Assembly: GCA_017303995.1 (NCBI GenBank)
Contig: JAFLBE010000039.1
Location: 1-41,776, forward strand
Direction: 5' to 3'
Source: Bacteroidota bacterium
Lineage (GTDB): Bacteria; Bacteroidota; JABWAT01
Length of the DNA: 41,776 nucleotides
Shown piece by piece: positions 16,983 to 26,292 of the stretch (its first letter is position 1; every line of letters begins with the position of its first letter). The notes under the pieces were generated by a model. It was not told the origin of the DNA. It did no database searches and saw only the letters and a program-made list of their open reading frames with translations. Both the position numbers and the translations under genes were made by a program.

Positions 16983-18317
16983 ATGTTTGAAGACTTATCC
17001 AGTAAATTTGAATCCGTATTTAAAAAAATCCGTGGCGAAAGCAGGATTACCGAATTAAATATTTCGGATTCAATGCGGGACATCCGGCGGGCATTGCTCG
17101 AAGCGGATGTGAACATCCAGGTAGCCCGTGAGTTTACTGAAAAAGTAAAAGTCAAGGCACTGGGCGCTGATGTATTGAAATCGGTTAGTCCCGGTCAGCA
17201 GATTGTAAAACACGTTTATGATGAACTTGTTGATTTGCTGGGCGGAAGTAATGTAGGGATTCATTACAGTACCAAACTTCCTTCTGTGATTTTGGTTTGC
17301 GGTTTGCAGGGATCCGGAAAAACAACGTTTTGCGGCAAACTTGCCAATCAGCTTAAAAAGCAGGGGAAAGTTCCTGCCATTGTTGCTGCCGATATTTACC
17401 GTCCGGCAGCCATTGACCAGTTGAAAAAACTAGGTGCACAAATTTCCGTTCCTGTTCTTTCCTATGATGTTCAGGATGCTGTTGAAGTTGCCCGAAGGGG
17501 TGTTGAAGATAGCAGATTGGCTGGCCGTGGTGTTGTTATTATTGATACAGCAGGCCGGTTGCACGTTGATTCTGAAATGATGGATGAAGTCAGAAGAATC
17601 AAGGAAGCGGTTAGCCCCGCAGAAACACTCTTTGTTGTTGATGCAATGACCGGTCAGGATGCGGTAAATACTGCAAAAGCCTTCTGGGATACGGTTGCCT
17701 TTTCTGGTATTGTAATGACCAAGATGGATGGCGATACCCGTGGTGGTGCTGCGCTTTCAATCAGGTTTGTTGTTGGTCAGCCTATTAAGTTTCTTTCCTA
17801 TGGCGAAAAACTTGAAAGTCTTGACCTTTTTTACCCGGAAAGGCTTGCTCAGCGAATTCTTGGAATGGGCGATGTGGTTTCTCTGGTTGAAAAAGCTCAG
17901 GAAGCCATAAGTGTTGATGATGCAAAAAAACTTCATGATAAAATCAGAAAAAATGATTTTAATCTTGAAGATTTTCTCAGTCAGCTTCAGCAGATAAAAA
18001 AACTAGGTTCAATGTCCAGTATTTTGGGTATGCTGCCCGGAATCGGAAAAGCAATAAAGGATATGCCTGTTGATGATCAGGCAACCAAGAAAATAGAAGC
18101 GATCATTCTTTCTATGACTTTCAAGGAAAGACGGAATCCTGACCTCCTGAACGGAAGCAGAAGATTACGGATCGCAAATGGAAGCGGAACTTCTGTTCAG
18201 GAAGTTAACCGGCTCATGAAGCAGTTTTACGACATGAAGAAAATGATGAAAAACATGTCGAAGCTGGGTAAGGGTGCAATGGCAAACCCAGCGATGATGA
18301 AAAAATTATTACGATAA
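16983..18317 (+). CDS. ffh: Signal recognition particle GTPase (SRP54/Ffh)
   Basis: 444 residues, full length. Binds signal peptides of nascent chains and 4.5S RNA and docks with FtsY. The N domain helical bundle (to about 95) leads to the G domain with P-loop GLQGSGKTTFCGKLA, DTAGRLHVD and TKMDGDTRGGAALS. The methionine-rich M domain includes GMLPGIGKAIKDMPVD, the RNA-binding RRLRIANGSGTSVQEVN and MMKNMSKLGKG. The following rpsP-rimM-trmD-rplS order is the common bacterial arrangement. The SRP RNA gene was not found in the window. Confidence 0.97.
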   Translation: MFEDLSSKFESVFKKIRGESRITELNISDSMRDIRRALLEADVNIQVAREFTEKVKVKALGADVLKSVSPGQQIVKHVYDELVDLLGGSNVGIHYSTKLPSVILVCGLQGSGKTTFCGKLANQLKKQGKVPAIVAADIYRPAAIDQLKKLGAQISVPVLSYDVQDAVEVARRGVEDSRLAGRGVVIIDTAGRLHVDSEMMDEVRRIKEAVSPAETLFVVDAMTGQDAVNTAKAFWDTVAFSGIVMTKMDGDTRGGAALSIRFVVGQPIKFLSYGEKLESLDLFYPERLAQRILGMGDVVSLVEKAQEAISVDDAKKLHDKIRKNDFNLEDFLSQLQQIKKLGSMSSILGMLPGIGKAIKDMPVDDQATKKIEAIILSMTFKERRNPDLLNGSRRLRIANGSGTSVQEVNRLMKQFYDMKKMMKNMSKLGKGAMANPAMMKKLLR

Positions 18318-18345
18318 CTAAGAACATTAACCAGGAGATATAACA

Positions 18346-18726
18346 TTGGCTGTTAAACTGAGACTTAAAAGAATGGGACGTAAAAAATCTCCCGTTTACA
18401 AGTTGATTGCTGCCGATTCCCGCGCAAAACGTGATGGCCGCTTTATTGAATCGGTCGGAATGTATAGCCCGCTTGCAGGGACCGATAACTTTACTTTCAA
18501 CGAAGAACGTGTCATGTATTGGATGAGCGTTGGTGCTCAGCCAACAGATACAGTTCGTAACTTACTCAGCAAATCAGGCCTTCTCATGAAGCACCTGCTT
18601 GTTAAGCGTGTAGGTGCAGAAGCTGCTGCTGAAAAAATGACCAAATGGCATGAAGCTAAAGCTGCTGCCCCGGTTGTTAAAAAGAAAGTAGCGAAAAAAG
18701 CTGAAAAATCTGGAGAAGAGGCTTAA
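18346..18726 (+). CDS. rpsP: 30S ribosomal protein S16
   Basis: 126 residues; the conserved body MAVKLRLKRMGRKKSPVYKL, DSRAKRDGRFIESVGMYSPLA ends near residue 85 and a Lys/Ala-rich tail follows (KKKVAKKAEKSGEEA), as in many Bacteroidota S16 proteins. The start is TTG, not ATG; it is fixed by a strong AGGAG (18333-18337) and by the universal MAVKLRL N-terminus. The gap to rimM is 12 bp. Confidence 0.97.
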   Translation: MAVKLRLKRMGRKKSPVYKLIAADSRAKRDGRFIESVGMYSPLAGTDNFTFNEERVMYWMSVGAQPTDTVRNLLSKSGLLMKHLLVKRVGAEAAAEKMTKWHEAKAAAPVVKKKVAKKAEKSGEEA

Positions 18727-18738
18727 TAAGCCGTTTTC

Positions 18739-19251
18739 ATGGATCCGTTAATTAAAGTCGGGAAAGTTGCTAAAACTCACGGACTTGACGGGTTCCTGAA
18801 ACTCAATTTTGATCTGGGGTCAGCAGATTGGCTGGTTCCCGGGGTCATTTTGTTCATTGGCAAGACTGAAAACTCGTCTGAATTGGTTACTGTTCAGGAA
18901 ATTAAACCGATGCCTGATGCTGTTCTCGTTAAATTTCGCGAACATGAATCTGTCAACACGGTTAAATTACTGATCGGGTTACCAATTTTTATGACTGAAT
19001 CAGATTATAAAGTTCTGGATATTCAGGAGGAAGGGAATCTTCTCATTGGCTACCAGGTTAAAGATACAACCACAGGAATACTTGTTGGAACCGTGATCAA
19101 AACCTGGGAATCTCCTGCTCACCCAATACTGGTACTTGCCGGTTCAAAGGGCGGAGAAATTATGATTCCTTTTGTTGAAGATTGGCTTGTCGGAATATCC
19201 AAAAGGAAAAAACTGATTGAAATGAATTTGCCTGTCGGTTTGGTTGAGTAA
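18739..19251 (+). CDS. rimM: 16S rRNA processing protein RimM
   Basis: 170 residues. RimM binds S19 and assists maturation of the 30S head. The N-terminal domain begins IKVGKVAKTHGLDGFLKL and the PRC-barrel half contains LLIGYQVKDTTTGILVGTV and the conserved IPFVEDWL strand. Its TAA overlaps the trmD ATG by 1 nt (TAATG), which indicates translational coupling. Confidence 0.93.
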   Translation: MDPLIKVGKVAKTHGLDGFLKLNFDLGSADWLVPGVILFIGKTENSSELVTVQEIKPMPDAVLVKFREHESVNTVKLLIGLPIFMTESDYKVLDIQEEGNLLIGYQVKDTTTGILVGTVIKTWESPAHPILVLAGSKGGEIMIPFVEDWLVGISKRKKLIEMNLPVGLVE

Positions 19252-19931
19252 TGTTACGGTTTGACGTTCTTTCTGCAATACCTGCATTAATGACAAGTCC
19301 CTTACAATTTTCAATTCTTAAACGGGCAATTTCAAACAATCTGGTTGATGTAAAACTTCATAATCTTCATGATTATACCCACGATCGGTATAAGACCATT
19401 GATGATTATGCCTTCGGTGGTCAGGCAGGAATGGTTCTGAAACCAGAACCCATATTTGAATGTCTGGATAAGCTTTCAGCCGAACAGCCTTATGATGAGA
19501 TCATTTTTATGACACCTGATGGTGTCAGGTTTACGCAGCAGATTGCCAATGAGCTTTCTTTAAAAAAAAACATTGCAATTATTGCCGGGCATTATAAAGG
19601 TATCGATCAGAGGGTGAGAGATCATTGGGTATCCAGGGAAATTTCAATTGGTGATTATGTTGTCACCGGTGGTGAACTTCCTGCACTTATTCTGATTGAT
19701 GCAGTCACCCGTTTACTTCCTGGAGCTCTTGGAGATTCAGAATCAGCTTTGACAGACAGTTTTCAAACTCATTTGCTTGATTCTCCGGTTTATACAAGAC
19801 CTTCTGTCTATCGAAATATGCCAGTCCCCGATGTTCTGAGAAGCGGGGATCACAAAAAAATTGAAGAATGGCAGCAAGAGCAGGCCATTCAAAAAACAAA
19901 GCAGCGCCGACCGGATCTGCTTGAACCTTAG
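19251..19931 (+). CDS. trmD: tRNA (guanine-N1-)-methyltransferase
   Basis: 226 residues. Methylates G37 next to the anticodon using SAM in a trefoil-knot SPOUT fold. Diagnostic segments are HNLHDYTHDRYKTIDDYAFGG, IIAGHYKGIDQRV, REISIGDYVVTGGELPAL and SALTDSFQTHLLDSPVYTRP. Length is normal. Lies between rimM and rplS as in most bacteria. Confidence 0.97.
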   Translation: MLRFDVLSAIPALMTSPLQFSILKRAISNNLVDVKLHNLHDYTHDRYKTIDDYAFGGQAGMVLKPEPIFECLDKLSAEQPYDEIIFMTPDGVRFTQQIANELSLKKNIAIIAGHYKGIDQRVRDHWVSREISIGDYVVTGGELPALILIDAVTRLLPGALGDSESALTDSFQTHLLDSPVYTRPSVYRNMPVPDVLRSGDHKKIEEWQQEQAIQKTKQRRPDLLEP

Positions 19932-19955
19932 GAAAATTTACTTAGGAGCTGGAAC

Positions 19956-20303
19956 ATGGACATGATTCAATTGGTTGAGTCAACACAACTACGGACCGAT
20001 TTGCCAGAACTTCGCATTGGTGATACCATCAATGTAAACGTTCGGGTAATTGAAGGTGACAAAGAACGTATTCAGGTTTATACCGGAATCGTGATCAAAA
20101 TGAAGGGAAGCGGCATCAGTGCTACTTTTACTGTTCGCAAGATGTCAAATGGCGTCGGTGTTGAGCGGATTTTCCCAATTCATTCCCCACGTATCGCTGG
20201 TATCGAAGTCGTTCGTCACGGTCAGGTTCGCAGAGCTAAACTGTACTACCTGCGTGCGTTAACTGGCAAAGCCAGCCGTATCAAGGAAAAAATAAAATCT
20301 TAA
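19956..20303 (+). CDS. rplS: 50S ribosomal protein L19
   Basis: 115 residues, full length. Recognised by [54 protein letters not shown] and [16 protein letters not shown]19 sits at the 30S-50S interface. A good ribosome site (TAGGAG) precedes the ATG. It is followed 15 bp later by mqnE with no terminator in between, so read-through into the menaquinone genes is possible. Confidence 0.97.
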   Translation: MDMIQLVESTQLRTDLPELRIGDTINVNVRVIEGDKERIQVYTGIVIKMKGSGISATFTVRKMSNGVGVERIFPIHSPRIAGIEVVRHGQVRRAKLYYLRALTGKASRIKEKIKS

Positions 20304-20318
20304 ACAGGATACGAATTG

Positions 20319-21434
20319 ATGTTTAAATTGCCGGATGCCCTTGTTGAACAGCATATTAAGCGTTCTGGACTCGCAGATATCTACGATAAGGTAATCAGCG
20401 GGGAACGCCTGAGAAGAGAAGATGGTATCCGGTTATTTGACACTCCTGATTTTAACGCAGTCGGTTTTCTTGCCAATCTGGTGAGAGAACGCAGACATGG
20501 AAACATTGCTTTCTTTGTTAAAAACCAGAATATCAATTATTCAAATCTTTGTGTGCTCAATTGTTCCTTTTGCGGATTCAAACGTAAACCCGGACAAGAC
20601 GGCGGTTACACCTGGCAGGTTGACGAAATAATTAAAAAAGTTTCTGAAGAAGCTGTTCACGGTGTCAATGAAGTCCACATTGTTGGCGGACTTCATCCCG
20701 ATTTACCCTACTCATACTACCTCGATGTCTTGCGGGGCATCAAAAAAGTAGCACCACAGGTATTCATTAAAGCTTTCACCATGATTGAGATTGACCACCT
20801 GACCCGTATTGCAGGTAAGTCTCATCGTGATGTTTTGGCTGAACTCAAAGATGCCGGTTTAGATTTTATGCCTGGCGGTGGAGCTGAAATATTTGCACCC
20901 CGCGTCAGAACGAAGCTCTGCCCCGAAAAGGAAACTGGAGCAGAATGGCTCAGAATTGCCCGTACCGCTCATGAACTTGGAATTAAAACCAACGCCACCA
21001 TGCTTTACGGTCATATTGAAAACTATGAAGACCGGGTTGATCACATGATTTCCCTGCGGGAACTTCAGGATGATACCAACGGTTTTTTTGCATTTATTCC
21101 TCTTGCCTACCAACCGAACACACCTGGATTTAGTGGTGACTGGACTTCAGGAATTGATAATCTTAAAACTCTGGCCGTTGGCCGGTTGATGCTGGATAAC
21201 TTTCCTCACATCAAATGTTTTTGGATCATGCATTCGACTCAGGTTGCCCAGATTTCACTTTATTATGGTGTTGATGATCTAGATGGAACGGTAACCAATT
21301 ACACCATTACCAAAACTGCCAGTCTGACCGATGAAGTCAGACTCACCCAAAACCAAATGGTGAAGTTAATCAGGGATTCTGGCCGTGAACCGGTTGAACG
21401 TAATTCCAGATATGAAATAATCCAGCGTTTTTAA
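20319..21434 (+). CDS. mqnE: Aminofutalosine synthase (radical SAM)
   Basis: 371 residues from the ATG at 20319 (a TTG at 20316 directly precedes it). Radical-SAM enzyme of the futalosine route to menaquinone; it joins 3-[(1-carboxyvinyl)oxy]benzoate to SAM-derived adenosine. The CxxxCxxC cluster is C78-VLN-C82-SF-C85. Segments that distinguish MqnE from the related cyclase MqnC are GERLRREDGIRLF, VHIVGGLHPDLPYSYY, IKAFTMIEIDHL, MPGGGAEIFAPRVR and NATMLYGHIE. The chorismate dehydratase gene mqnA follows after 10 bp, so the first two pathway steps are paired. mqnB, mqnC and mqnD are not in the window. Confidence 0.93.
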   Translation: MFKLPDALVEQHIKRSGLADIYDKVISGERLRREDGIRLFDTPDFNAVGFLANLVRERRHGNIAFFVKNQNINYSNLCVLNCSFCGFKRKPGQDGGYTWQVDEIIKKVSEEAVHGVNEVHIVGGLHPDLPYSYYLDVLRGIKKVAPQVFIKAFTMIEIDHLTRIAGKSHRDVLAELKDAGLDFMPGGGAEIFAPRVRTKLCPEKETGAEWLRIARTAHELGIKTNATMLYGHIENYEDRVDHMISLRELQDDTNGFFAFIPLAYQPNTPGFSGDWTSGIDNLKTLAVGRLMLDNFPHIKCFWIMHSTQVAQISLYYGVDDLDGTVTNYTITKTASLTDEVRLTQNQMVKLIRDSGREPVERNSRYEIIQRF

Positions 21435-21444
21435 CGGATAACTT

Positions 21445-22287
21445 GTGAATACTCCCCGCCGTATCGGAGCTGCCTGGTTCCTTAATACAAAACCCCTTAT
21501 TTATGGATTCCAAAACGATCCTGTTCTTGCAAAACAGGTTCAAATGGTTTATGATATCCCGGCAATAAATGAAGTTCAGCTTTTTAAAAATGAAGTTGAT
21601 ATTGCACTTGTTCCTTCAATTGAATATGCCAGACATTCTTCTCTTTATGAATTGATTCCTTCAGGCTGTATTTCTTCAGATACAACAGTAAAAAGTGTGA
21701 TGTTGTTTTTTAATAAAAATCTGGATGGTATAAAAAGAATTGCGATTGATGAGAGTTCGAGAACGTCTGTTATGCTTCTGAAAATTCTCATGCAGGAAAA
21801 ATTTGGAATTAATCCTGAATATGTTGTGATGAAACCTGATCTCGGTGCTATGCTCAGTTCAAATGATGCAGCCTTATTGATAGGTGATAACGCACTAAGA
21901 GGAACGCTACAATCACCCAATTATCTCGATTTAGCAGAAGAATGGATTGATATGACTCAATTACCATTTGTATTTGCAGTTTGGGCTGGAAAACGTGGAA
22001 ATGTATCAAAATCTGATATTACACTACTTTCTGAATCCAGAAGGCAGGGAATTGAGAATATTGGTAAAATTGCTTCTGAGTTTGCAACAAATTCCGGTTG
22101 GGGAGCGAGTTCAGATTTTTATGAGTCCTATTTGACTGAAAATATTAAATTTGAACTTACAGATGATCGAATAGAAGGGTTAATGGAGTTTTACCGGTTG
22201 GCGTTTATGCTGGGTTTTCTCGAAACATTTCCTGATATAAAAAAAGCGGGTGAAGAAAGTCAGATTCTTAATCCATCTCATAATTAA
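21445..22287 (+). CDS. mqnA: Chorismate dehydratase (futalosine pathway)
   Basis: 280 residues, starting at GTG. MqnA dehydrates chorismate to 3-[(1-carboxyvinyl)oxy]benzoate, the substrate of MqnE. The periplasmic-binding-protein-like fold is recognised from RIGAAWFLNTKPLIYGF, NEVDIALVPSIEYAR, IAIDESSRTSVMLLKIL and DAALLIGDNALR, ending in LPFVFAVWAGK. There is no signal peptide, as expected for a cytoplasmic enzyme. A bidirectional terminator starts at its stop codon. Confidence 0.92.
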   Translation: MNTPRRIGAAWFLNTKPLIYGFQNDPVLAKQVQMVYDIPAINEVQLFKNEVDIALVPSIEYARHSSLYELIPSGCISSDTTVKSVMLFFNKNLDGIKRIAIDESSRTSVMLLKILMQEKFGINPEYVVMKPDLGAMLSSNDAALLIGDNALRGTLQSPNYLDLAEEWIDMTQLPFVFAVWAGKRGNVSKSDITLLSESRRQGIENIGKIASEFATNSGWGASSDFYESYLTENIKFELTDDRIEGLMEFYRLAFMLGFLETFPDIKKAGEESQILNPSHN

Positions 22288-22316
22288 AAAGGCCGTTAAA
22301 ACGGCCTTTTTTTATT
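22286..22316. terminator. Bidirectional terminator between mqnA and gmhA
   Basis: AAAAAGGCCGT pairs with ACGGCCTTTTT over a short loop, flanked by A-rich and T-rich tracts, so it can end transcription from both sides. It overlaps the stop codons of both convergent genes. Confidence 0.88.
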
Positions 22317-22908
22317 TCATAAAAAGTGTTTCTTCGACAATCTGAACAATGATATGTGCAATGGCAATGTGTGATTCCTGAACATGATTTGAGCTATTCC
22401 ATGGCACAATGATGCTTTCATCGCATAATGGAGGCATTTTCCCGCCGGTTCCACCAAGCAAGCCAATAACTTTCATTCCATTTTTTCTGGAATAATCCAT
22501 TGCACGGATAATATTCTCAGAATTCCCTGAAGTGGATAATCCTAAAAATACATCACCCGGGCGACCATAAGCTTCAACCATTCTGGTAATCGTATTCTCA
22601 AATCCAATATCGTTTGGGCCAGCTGTCATGGCAGAAGAATCAGTTGTGAGCGCAATTGCCGGAAGAGCAGGACGGTCAAATGAACCTCTGTACCTGATGG
22701 TAAACTCGGTTGCAATATGCTGACTGTCAGAGGCTGATCCCCCATTTCCGGCAATGAGAAGTTTTCCCCCATTTTGAAAAGTTGAAATAATCAGCTCTGC
22801 CATCCTGACAATTGTTTCTGAGTCCTTTTCTGCAACCTGTCTTTTAACTTCACATGATTGCAACAGAGAATCTTTCGCTAATTTAACTTTCGCTTCAAAT
22901 GTTGCCAT
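22312..22908 (-). CDS. gmhA: Phosphoheptose isomerase-type SIS domain protein
   Basis: 198 residues from the ATG at 22908 (MATFEAKVKLAKDSLL); a longer in-frame start at 22983 would overlap the upstream gene by 74 nt and is not needed. GmhA converts sedoheptulose 7-phosphate to D-glycero-heptose 7-phosphate for LPS core or S-layer glycans. Family segments are GNGGSASDSQHIATEFTIRY (with the catalytic Glu), ALTTDSSAMTAGPND, GLSTSGNSENII and the catalytic His in QESHIAIAH. It starts 1 nt after the GGGP-synthase stop. DiaA-like SIS proteins are an alternative, but the Glu/His pair favours GmhA. Confidence 0.88.
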   Translation of the reverse strand: MATFEAKVKLAKDSLLQSCEVKRQVAEKDSETIVRMAELIISTFQNGGKLLIAGNGGSASDSQHIATEFTIRYRGSFDRPALPAIALTTDSSAMTAGPNDIGFENTITRMVEAYGRPGDVFLGLSTSGNSENIIRAMDYSRKNGMKVIGLLGGTGGKMPPLCDESIIVPWNSSNHVQESHIAIAHIIVQIVEETLFMK

Positions 22909-22909
22909 T

Positions 22910-23665
22910 TTATTTCCCGTAAGTTTTCTTTTTAATTTCATTTGCGAAAGATTCAACCTGTGAAAACCCGGCTTCTTTTTCAAAATGAGTGCCGACTACA
23001 ATTACAGATGCTCCTGACTCAGCTTTTTGTTTTGCAATCTCTGCCGTCCGGATACCTCCCCCAACCCAAATTGGCATTTCGGTAACTGATCTAGCTGCAA
23101 TAATGACTTCATTGGGAACCGGATCCTGTGCGCCAGAGCCGCCTTCTAAATAAAGTTGTTTCATCCCAAGATAATCAGCTGCCAAAGCATGAGCTGCTGC
23201 AATATCAGGCTTATTCCGTGGAATCGGGAAACTATTACTCATGAAGGATGCTGAAGTCGGAACACCTGAGTCAATAAGAATATATCCGGTTGAAATGGGC
23301 TCGAGGTTTAATTCCCGCAAAATCGGACTCACGATCACATGATTTCCGATCAAATATTCTGCGTTTCTGCCACTGATTAAAGACAAAAATAAAATTGCAT
23401 CGGCTTTTGATGAAACCTGCATAATGGAACCGGGAAAAATAATAACCGGCACATTTGATTTTTCCTTAACTGATGAAATTACCTCAGTCAGTTTATCTGA
23501 AGTCAATAAGCTTCCGCCAATAAGAATAATGTCAACACCGGCCGATTCGGCACTTAATGCAAAGTCACCTGCATCAGCAGTTGAAATTTTATCCGGATCT
23601 AAAAGAACCGCAAGTTGTTTTTCTCCCCGCTGGTGCCGGGCAAGAATACCGTTGTAAACATTCAT
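22910..23665 (-). CDS. Geranylgeranylglyceryl/heptaprenylglyceryl phosphate synthase family protein
   Basis: 251 residues, TIM-barrel prenyltransferase of the GGGPS/PcrB family. It links a polyprenyl diphosphate to sn-glycerol 1-phosphate, the step that begins archaeal-type ether lipids. Landmarks are LAVLLDPDKI near the N-terminus, VDIILIGGSLLTSD, VIIFPGS, ISTGYILIDSG, LYLEGGSGAQDPVP and WVGGGIRTAEIA. The length and sequence style match the group II bacterial enzymes of Bacteroidota. Chain length of the prenyl substrate cannot be read. No glycerol-1-phosphate dehydrogenase gene is in the window. The ATG overlaps the alaS stop (ATGA) and the stop lies 1 nt from gmhA. Confidence 0.88.
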   Translation of the reverse strand: MNVYNGILARHQRGEKQLAVLLDPDKISTADAGDFALSAESAGVDIILIGGSLLTSDKLTEVISSVKEKSNVPVIIFPGSIMQVSSKADAILFLSLISGRNAEYLIGNHVIVSPILRELNLEPISTGYILIDSGVPTSASFMSNSFPIPRNKPDIAAAHALAADYLGMKQLYLEGGSGAQDPVPNEVIIAARSVTEMPIWVGGGIRTAEIAKQKAESGASVIVVGTHFEKEAGFSQVESFANEIKKKTYGK

Positions 23666-26292
23666 CAGTTAAGACCAGATTTTAATATTTCAGAAACTGC
23701 GAGAAGGGCATCATTTAATTTTGCCGTATTTTTTCCTCCAGCAGTAGCCAGATGAGGTTTCCCTCCACCATTTCCGTCAACTATTTTGGCAACTTCACCG
23801 ACGATTTTTCCGGCACTTAGCTTTTTATCCTTAATCAAGTCGTCAGTTAAGACGGCTACCAACATTACTTTTCCGTCTGAGACAGCCGCAAGAACACCTG
23901 CACCGTTTTCCTTCAATTTTAAGCGGAGGTGGTCACCGGCAGATTTCAATTCATCCATTGTTGAAACGTCAAGAATGCCTGTAACTGTTTTGATTGATCC
24001 GGTTAAAACAGCATTGACGAGCAATTGCTCAACTTTACTCTGGGCAAAAGAAATTCTGAGGTCTGAGAGTTGTTTTTCTAAATTCTTTTTTTCGTTGATT
24101 AATGATTCAACTGCAATGGGAAGTTCAGACGGACGGTGATTAACAGTATGAACCATTTTCTTAACGAGATCCCGTTCAGAGTCAATCAAATGATCAGCCA
24201 CGTCACCGGTTACTGCTTCAATTCGTCTCACACCTGCTGCAACTGAGGATTCAGCAATAATTCTGAAATTACCAATTTCCGAGGTATTATTAAGGTGAGT
24301 TCCACCGCAGAGTTCTTTTGAAAAACTGCCAATAGTGATCACTCGGACCTTATCGCCATATTTTTCACCAAAAAGTGCCATGGCCCCTGTTTTTTGGGCT
24401 TCATCAAATTTCATTACATTGGTGCTGAGATTGACAGAAGCTCTGACTTCACGAGTCACAATGGCTTCAAGTTCTGCAAGTTGAGCTTCTGTGACTTTTT
24501 CAAAGTGAGAAAAATCAAATCTTAACCGATCAGGGGCAACCAATGACCCGGCTTGTCTGACGTGTTCTCCCAAAACTTGCCTTAATGCTGCATGGAGGAG
24601 GTGGGTTGCAGTGTGGTTTCTTGCCGTATTTTTTCTGTCAGTGATATTGACAACTGCCGTTATTTTAGATTTCTCAATTCCGGATGGAAAGCTTTCGAGA
24701 AGATGAACAATTTTCTGATCAGCTTTCCGGGTATCAATAACAGGATACTTTTCACCATCAACTTCCAGGTATCCGTTATCACCAACTTGCCCACCAGATT
24801 CAGCATAAAACGGCGTTTGATCTAACACAACTTCGGTAACATTAGGGCCTTTTCTGATTTCACGAATTTCACATCCGGAAACGGTTAAAGCTTCATATCC
24901 TTTAAATTCAGAATCAGAGCCGGAAGAGATTTTTTCAAATGGTTGAGAATTGTCTTCATAAACAAGGGTGAATTTCCCGGCACGCCGTGCTCGTTCACGT
25001 TGTTCTTCCATTAGTTTTGCAAATGTCTCTTCATCGAGAGTTAATCCTTCATCTGATGCAATCAGTCTTGTCAGATCAACCGGGAATCCGTAAGTGTCAT
25101 AAAGTTTAAAAGCTTCCTGCCCCGGGAAAACGGTTTCATTTCTGGCTTTAACATCTTTTGCAATCTGTTCAAATAGTTGGATGCCACGGTCAAGGGCAGC
25201 ATTGAAGGATTCTTCTTCTGATTTAATAACCCGTTCAACATGATTTTGACGGGATTTGATTTCCGGAAAAATATCTCCCATTGTTTCAGAAAGAACACTA
25301 ACAAGTTTAAACAGAAACGGATCACGGAATCCAAGTTTTCGGCCAAATCTGGCAGCGCGCCGAAGAATTCTGCGGATAACGTATCCACGGCCATCATTTG
25401 AGGGGATTACGCCGTCTGCTATTGAAAATGAAATTGACCGGATATGATCGGCAATTACCCGCATCGGGACTTGGTTCTCACCTTGGTAAGGAAGCCCGGC
25501 CAGTTCAGAAACCTTTTCGATTATTGGTGTGAAAACATCGGTATCGTAATTACTTTTTTTACCCTGAAGAACGTTTGTGATCCGCTCAAATCCCATTCCG
25601 GTATCAACATGTTTTGCCGGAAGTTCTTCAAGTGAACCATCAGGTTTACGGTTGTATTGAATAAAGACGAGATTCCAGAGTTCGACATATCGGCCACAAA
25701 CACCATTTACAGTACAAAGGTGATCGAGATGTTTTTTATCGCAGGCATCCGGTCCAAGATCGTAATGAATTTCTGAGCAAGGTCCGCAAGGTCCGGTTTC
25801 GCCCATTTCCCAGAAATTTTCCTTTTCACCAAATTTTGTTACATGGTCATGAGGAATATCTGTTAGCGTTTTCCAGAATTCGAGAGCCTCATCATCAGTT
25901 TTGTAAACTGTTGCGTAAAGTTTGCTTTTATCAAGCTTCCAGATTTCAGTAAATAATTCCCAAGCCCAGGAAATGGCTTCTCTTTTGTAGTAATCGCCAA
26001 ACGACCAGTTCCCAAGCATTTCAAAAAAGGTGTGGTGATAAGTATCCAAGCCTACTTCTTCAAGATCATTATGTTTACCAGAAACCCTGATACACTTTTG
26101 GGTATCAGCAGCACGGGAGTAAGAACGGCTGCCTTTTCCTAGAAAAACATCCTTGAACTGATTCATTCCTGCATTTGTAAACAACAAGGTTGGATCTTCA
26201 AAAGGAACAACTGGAGCACTACCAACAATGGTGTGATCTTTTGAAGCAAAAAAGTCGAGGAAATCCTGACGGATATTTCTGGATGTACGCAT
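23665..26292 (-). CDS. alaS: Alanyl-tRNA synthetase
   Basis: 875 residues, normal length. The class II catalytic domain begins with RQDFLDFFASKDHTIVGSAP and includes LLFTNAGMNQFKDVFLG, EVGLDTYHHTFFEMLGNWSFGDY and GMGFERITNVLQ. The editing domain shows the zinc ligands HTATHLLHAALR and CGGTH, and the C-terminal C-Ala domain ends with KIVDGNGGGKPHLATAGGKN. Charges tRNA-Ala and clears mischarged Ser/Gly. Leads a three-gene minus-strand operon with the GGGP synthase and gmhA. Confidence 0.98.
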   Translation of the reverse strand: MRTSRNIRQDFLDFFASKDHTIVGSAPVVPFEDPTLLFTNAGMNQFKDVFLGKGSRSYSRAADTQKCIRVSGKHNDLEEVGLDTYHHTFFEMLGNWSFGDYYKREAISWAWELFTEIWKLDKSKLYATVYKTDDEALEFWKTLTDIPHDHVTKFGEKENFWEMGETGPCGPCSEIHYDLGPDACDKKHLDHLCTVNGVCGRYVELWNLVFIQYNRKPDGSLEELPAKHVDTGMGFERITNVLQGKKSNYDTDVFTPIIEKVSELAGLPYQGENQVPMRVIADHIRSISFSIADGVIPSNDGRGYVIRRILRRAARFGRKLGFRDPFLFKLVSVLSETMGDIFPEIKSRQNHVERVIKSEEESFNAALDRGIQLFEQIAKDVKARNETVFPGQEAFKLYDTYGFPVDLTRLIASDEGLTLDEETFAKLMEEQRERARRAGKFTLVYEDNSQPFEKISSGSDSEFKGYEALTVSGCEIREIRKGPNVTEVVLDQTPFYAESGGQVGDNGYLEVDGEKYPVIDTRKADQKIVHLLESFPSGIEKSKITAVVNITDRKNTARNHTATHLLHAALRQVLGEHVRQAGSLVAPDRLRFDFSHFEKVTEAQLAELEAIVTREVRASVNLSTNVMKFDEAQKTGAMALFGEKYGDKVRVITIGSFSKELCGGTHLNNTSEIGNFRIIAESSVAAGVRRIEAVTGDVADHLIDSERDLVKKMVHTVNHRPSELPIAVESLINEKKNLEKQLSDLRISFAQSKVEQLLVNAVLTGSIKTVTGILDVSTMDELKSAGDHLRLKLKENGAGVLAAVSDGKVMLVAVLTDDLIKDKKLSAGKIVGEVAKIVDGNGGGKPHLATAGGKNTAKLNDALLAVSEILKSGLN

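Noticed and set aside
20319-21434. Cyclic dehypoxanthine futalosine synthase (MqnC) assignment
   Set aside because: Sequence signatures such as EVHIVGGLHP and MPGGGAEIF are those of aminofutalosine synthase MqnE.
22909-22983. N-terminal extension of gmhA
   Set aside because: The extra 25 residues overlap the GGGP-synthase coding end; ATG at 22908 gives the normal family start.
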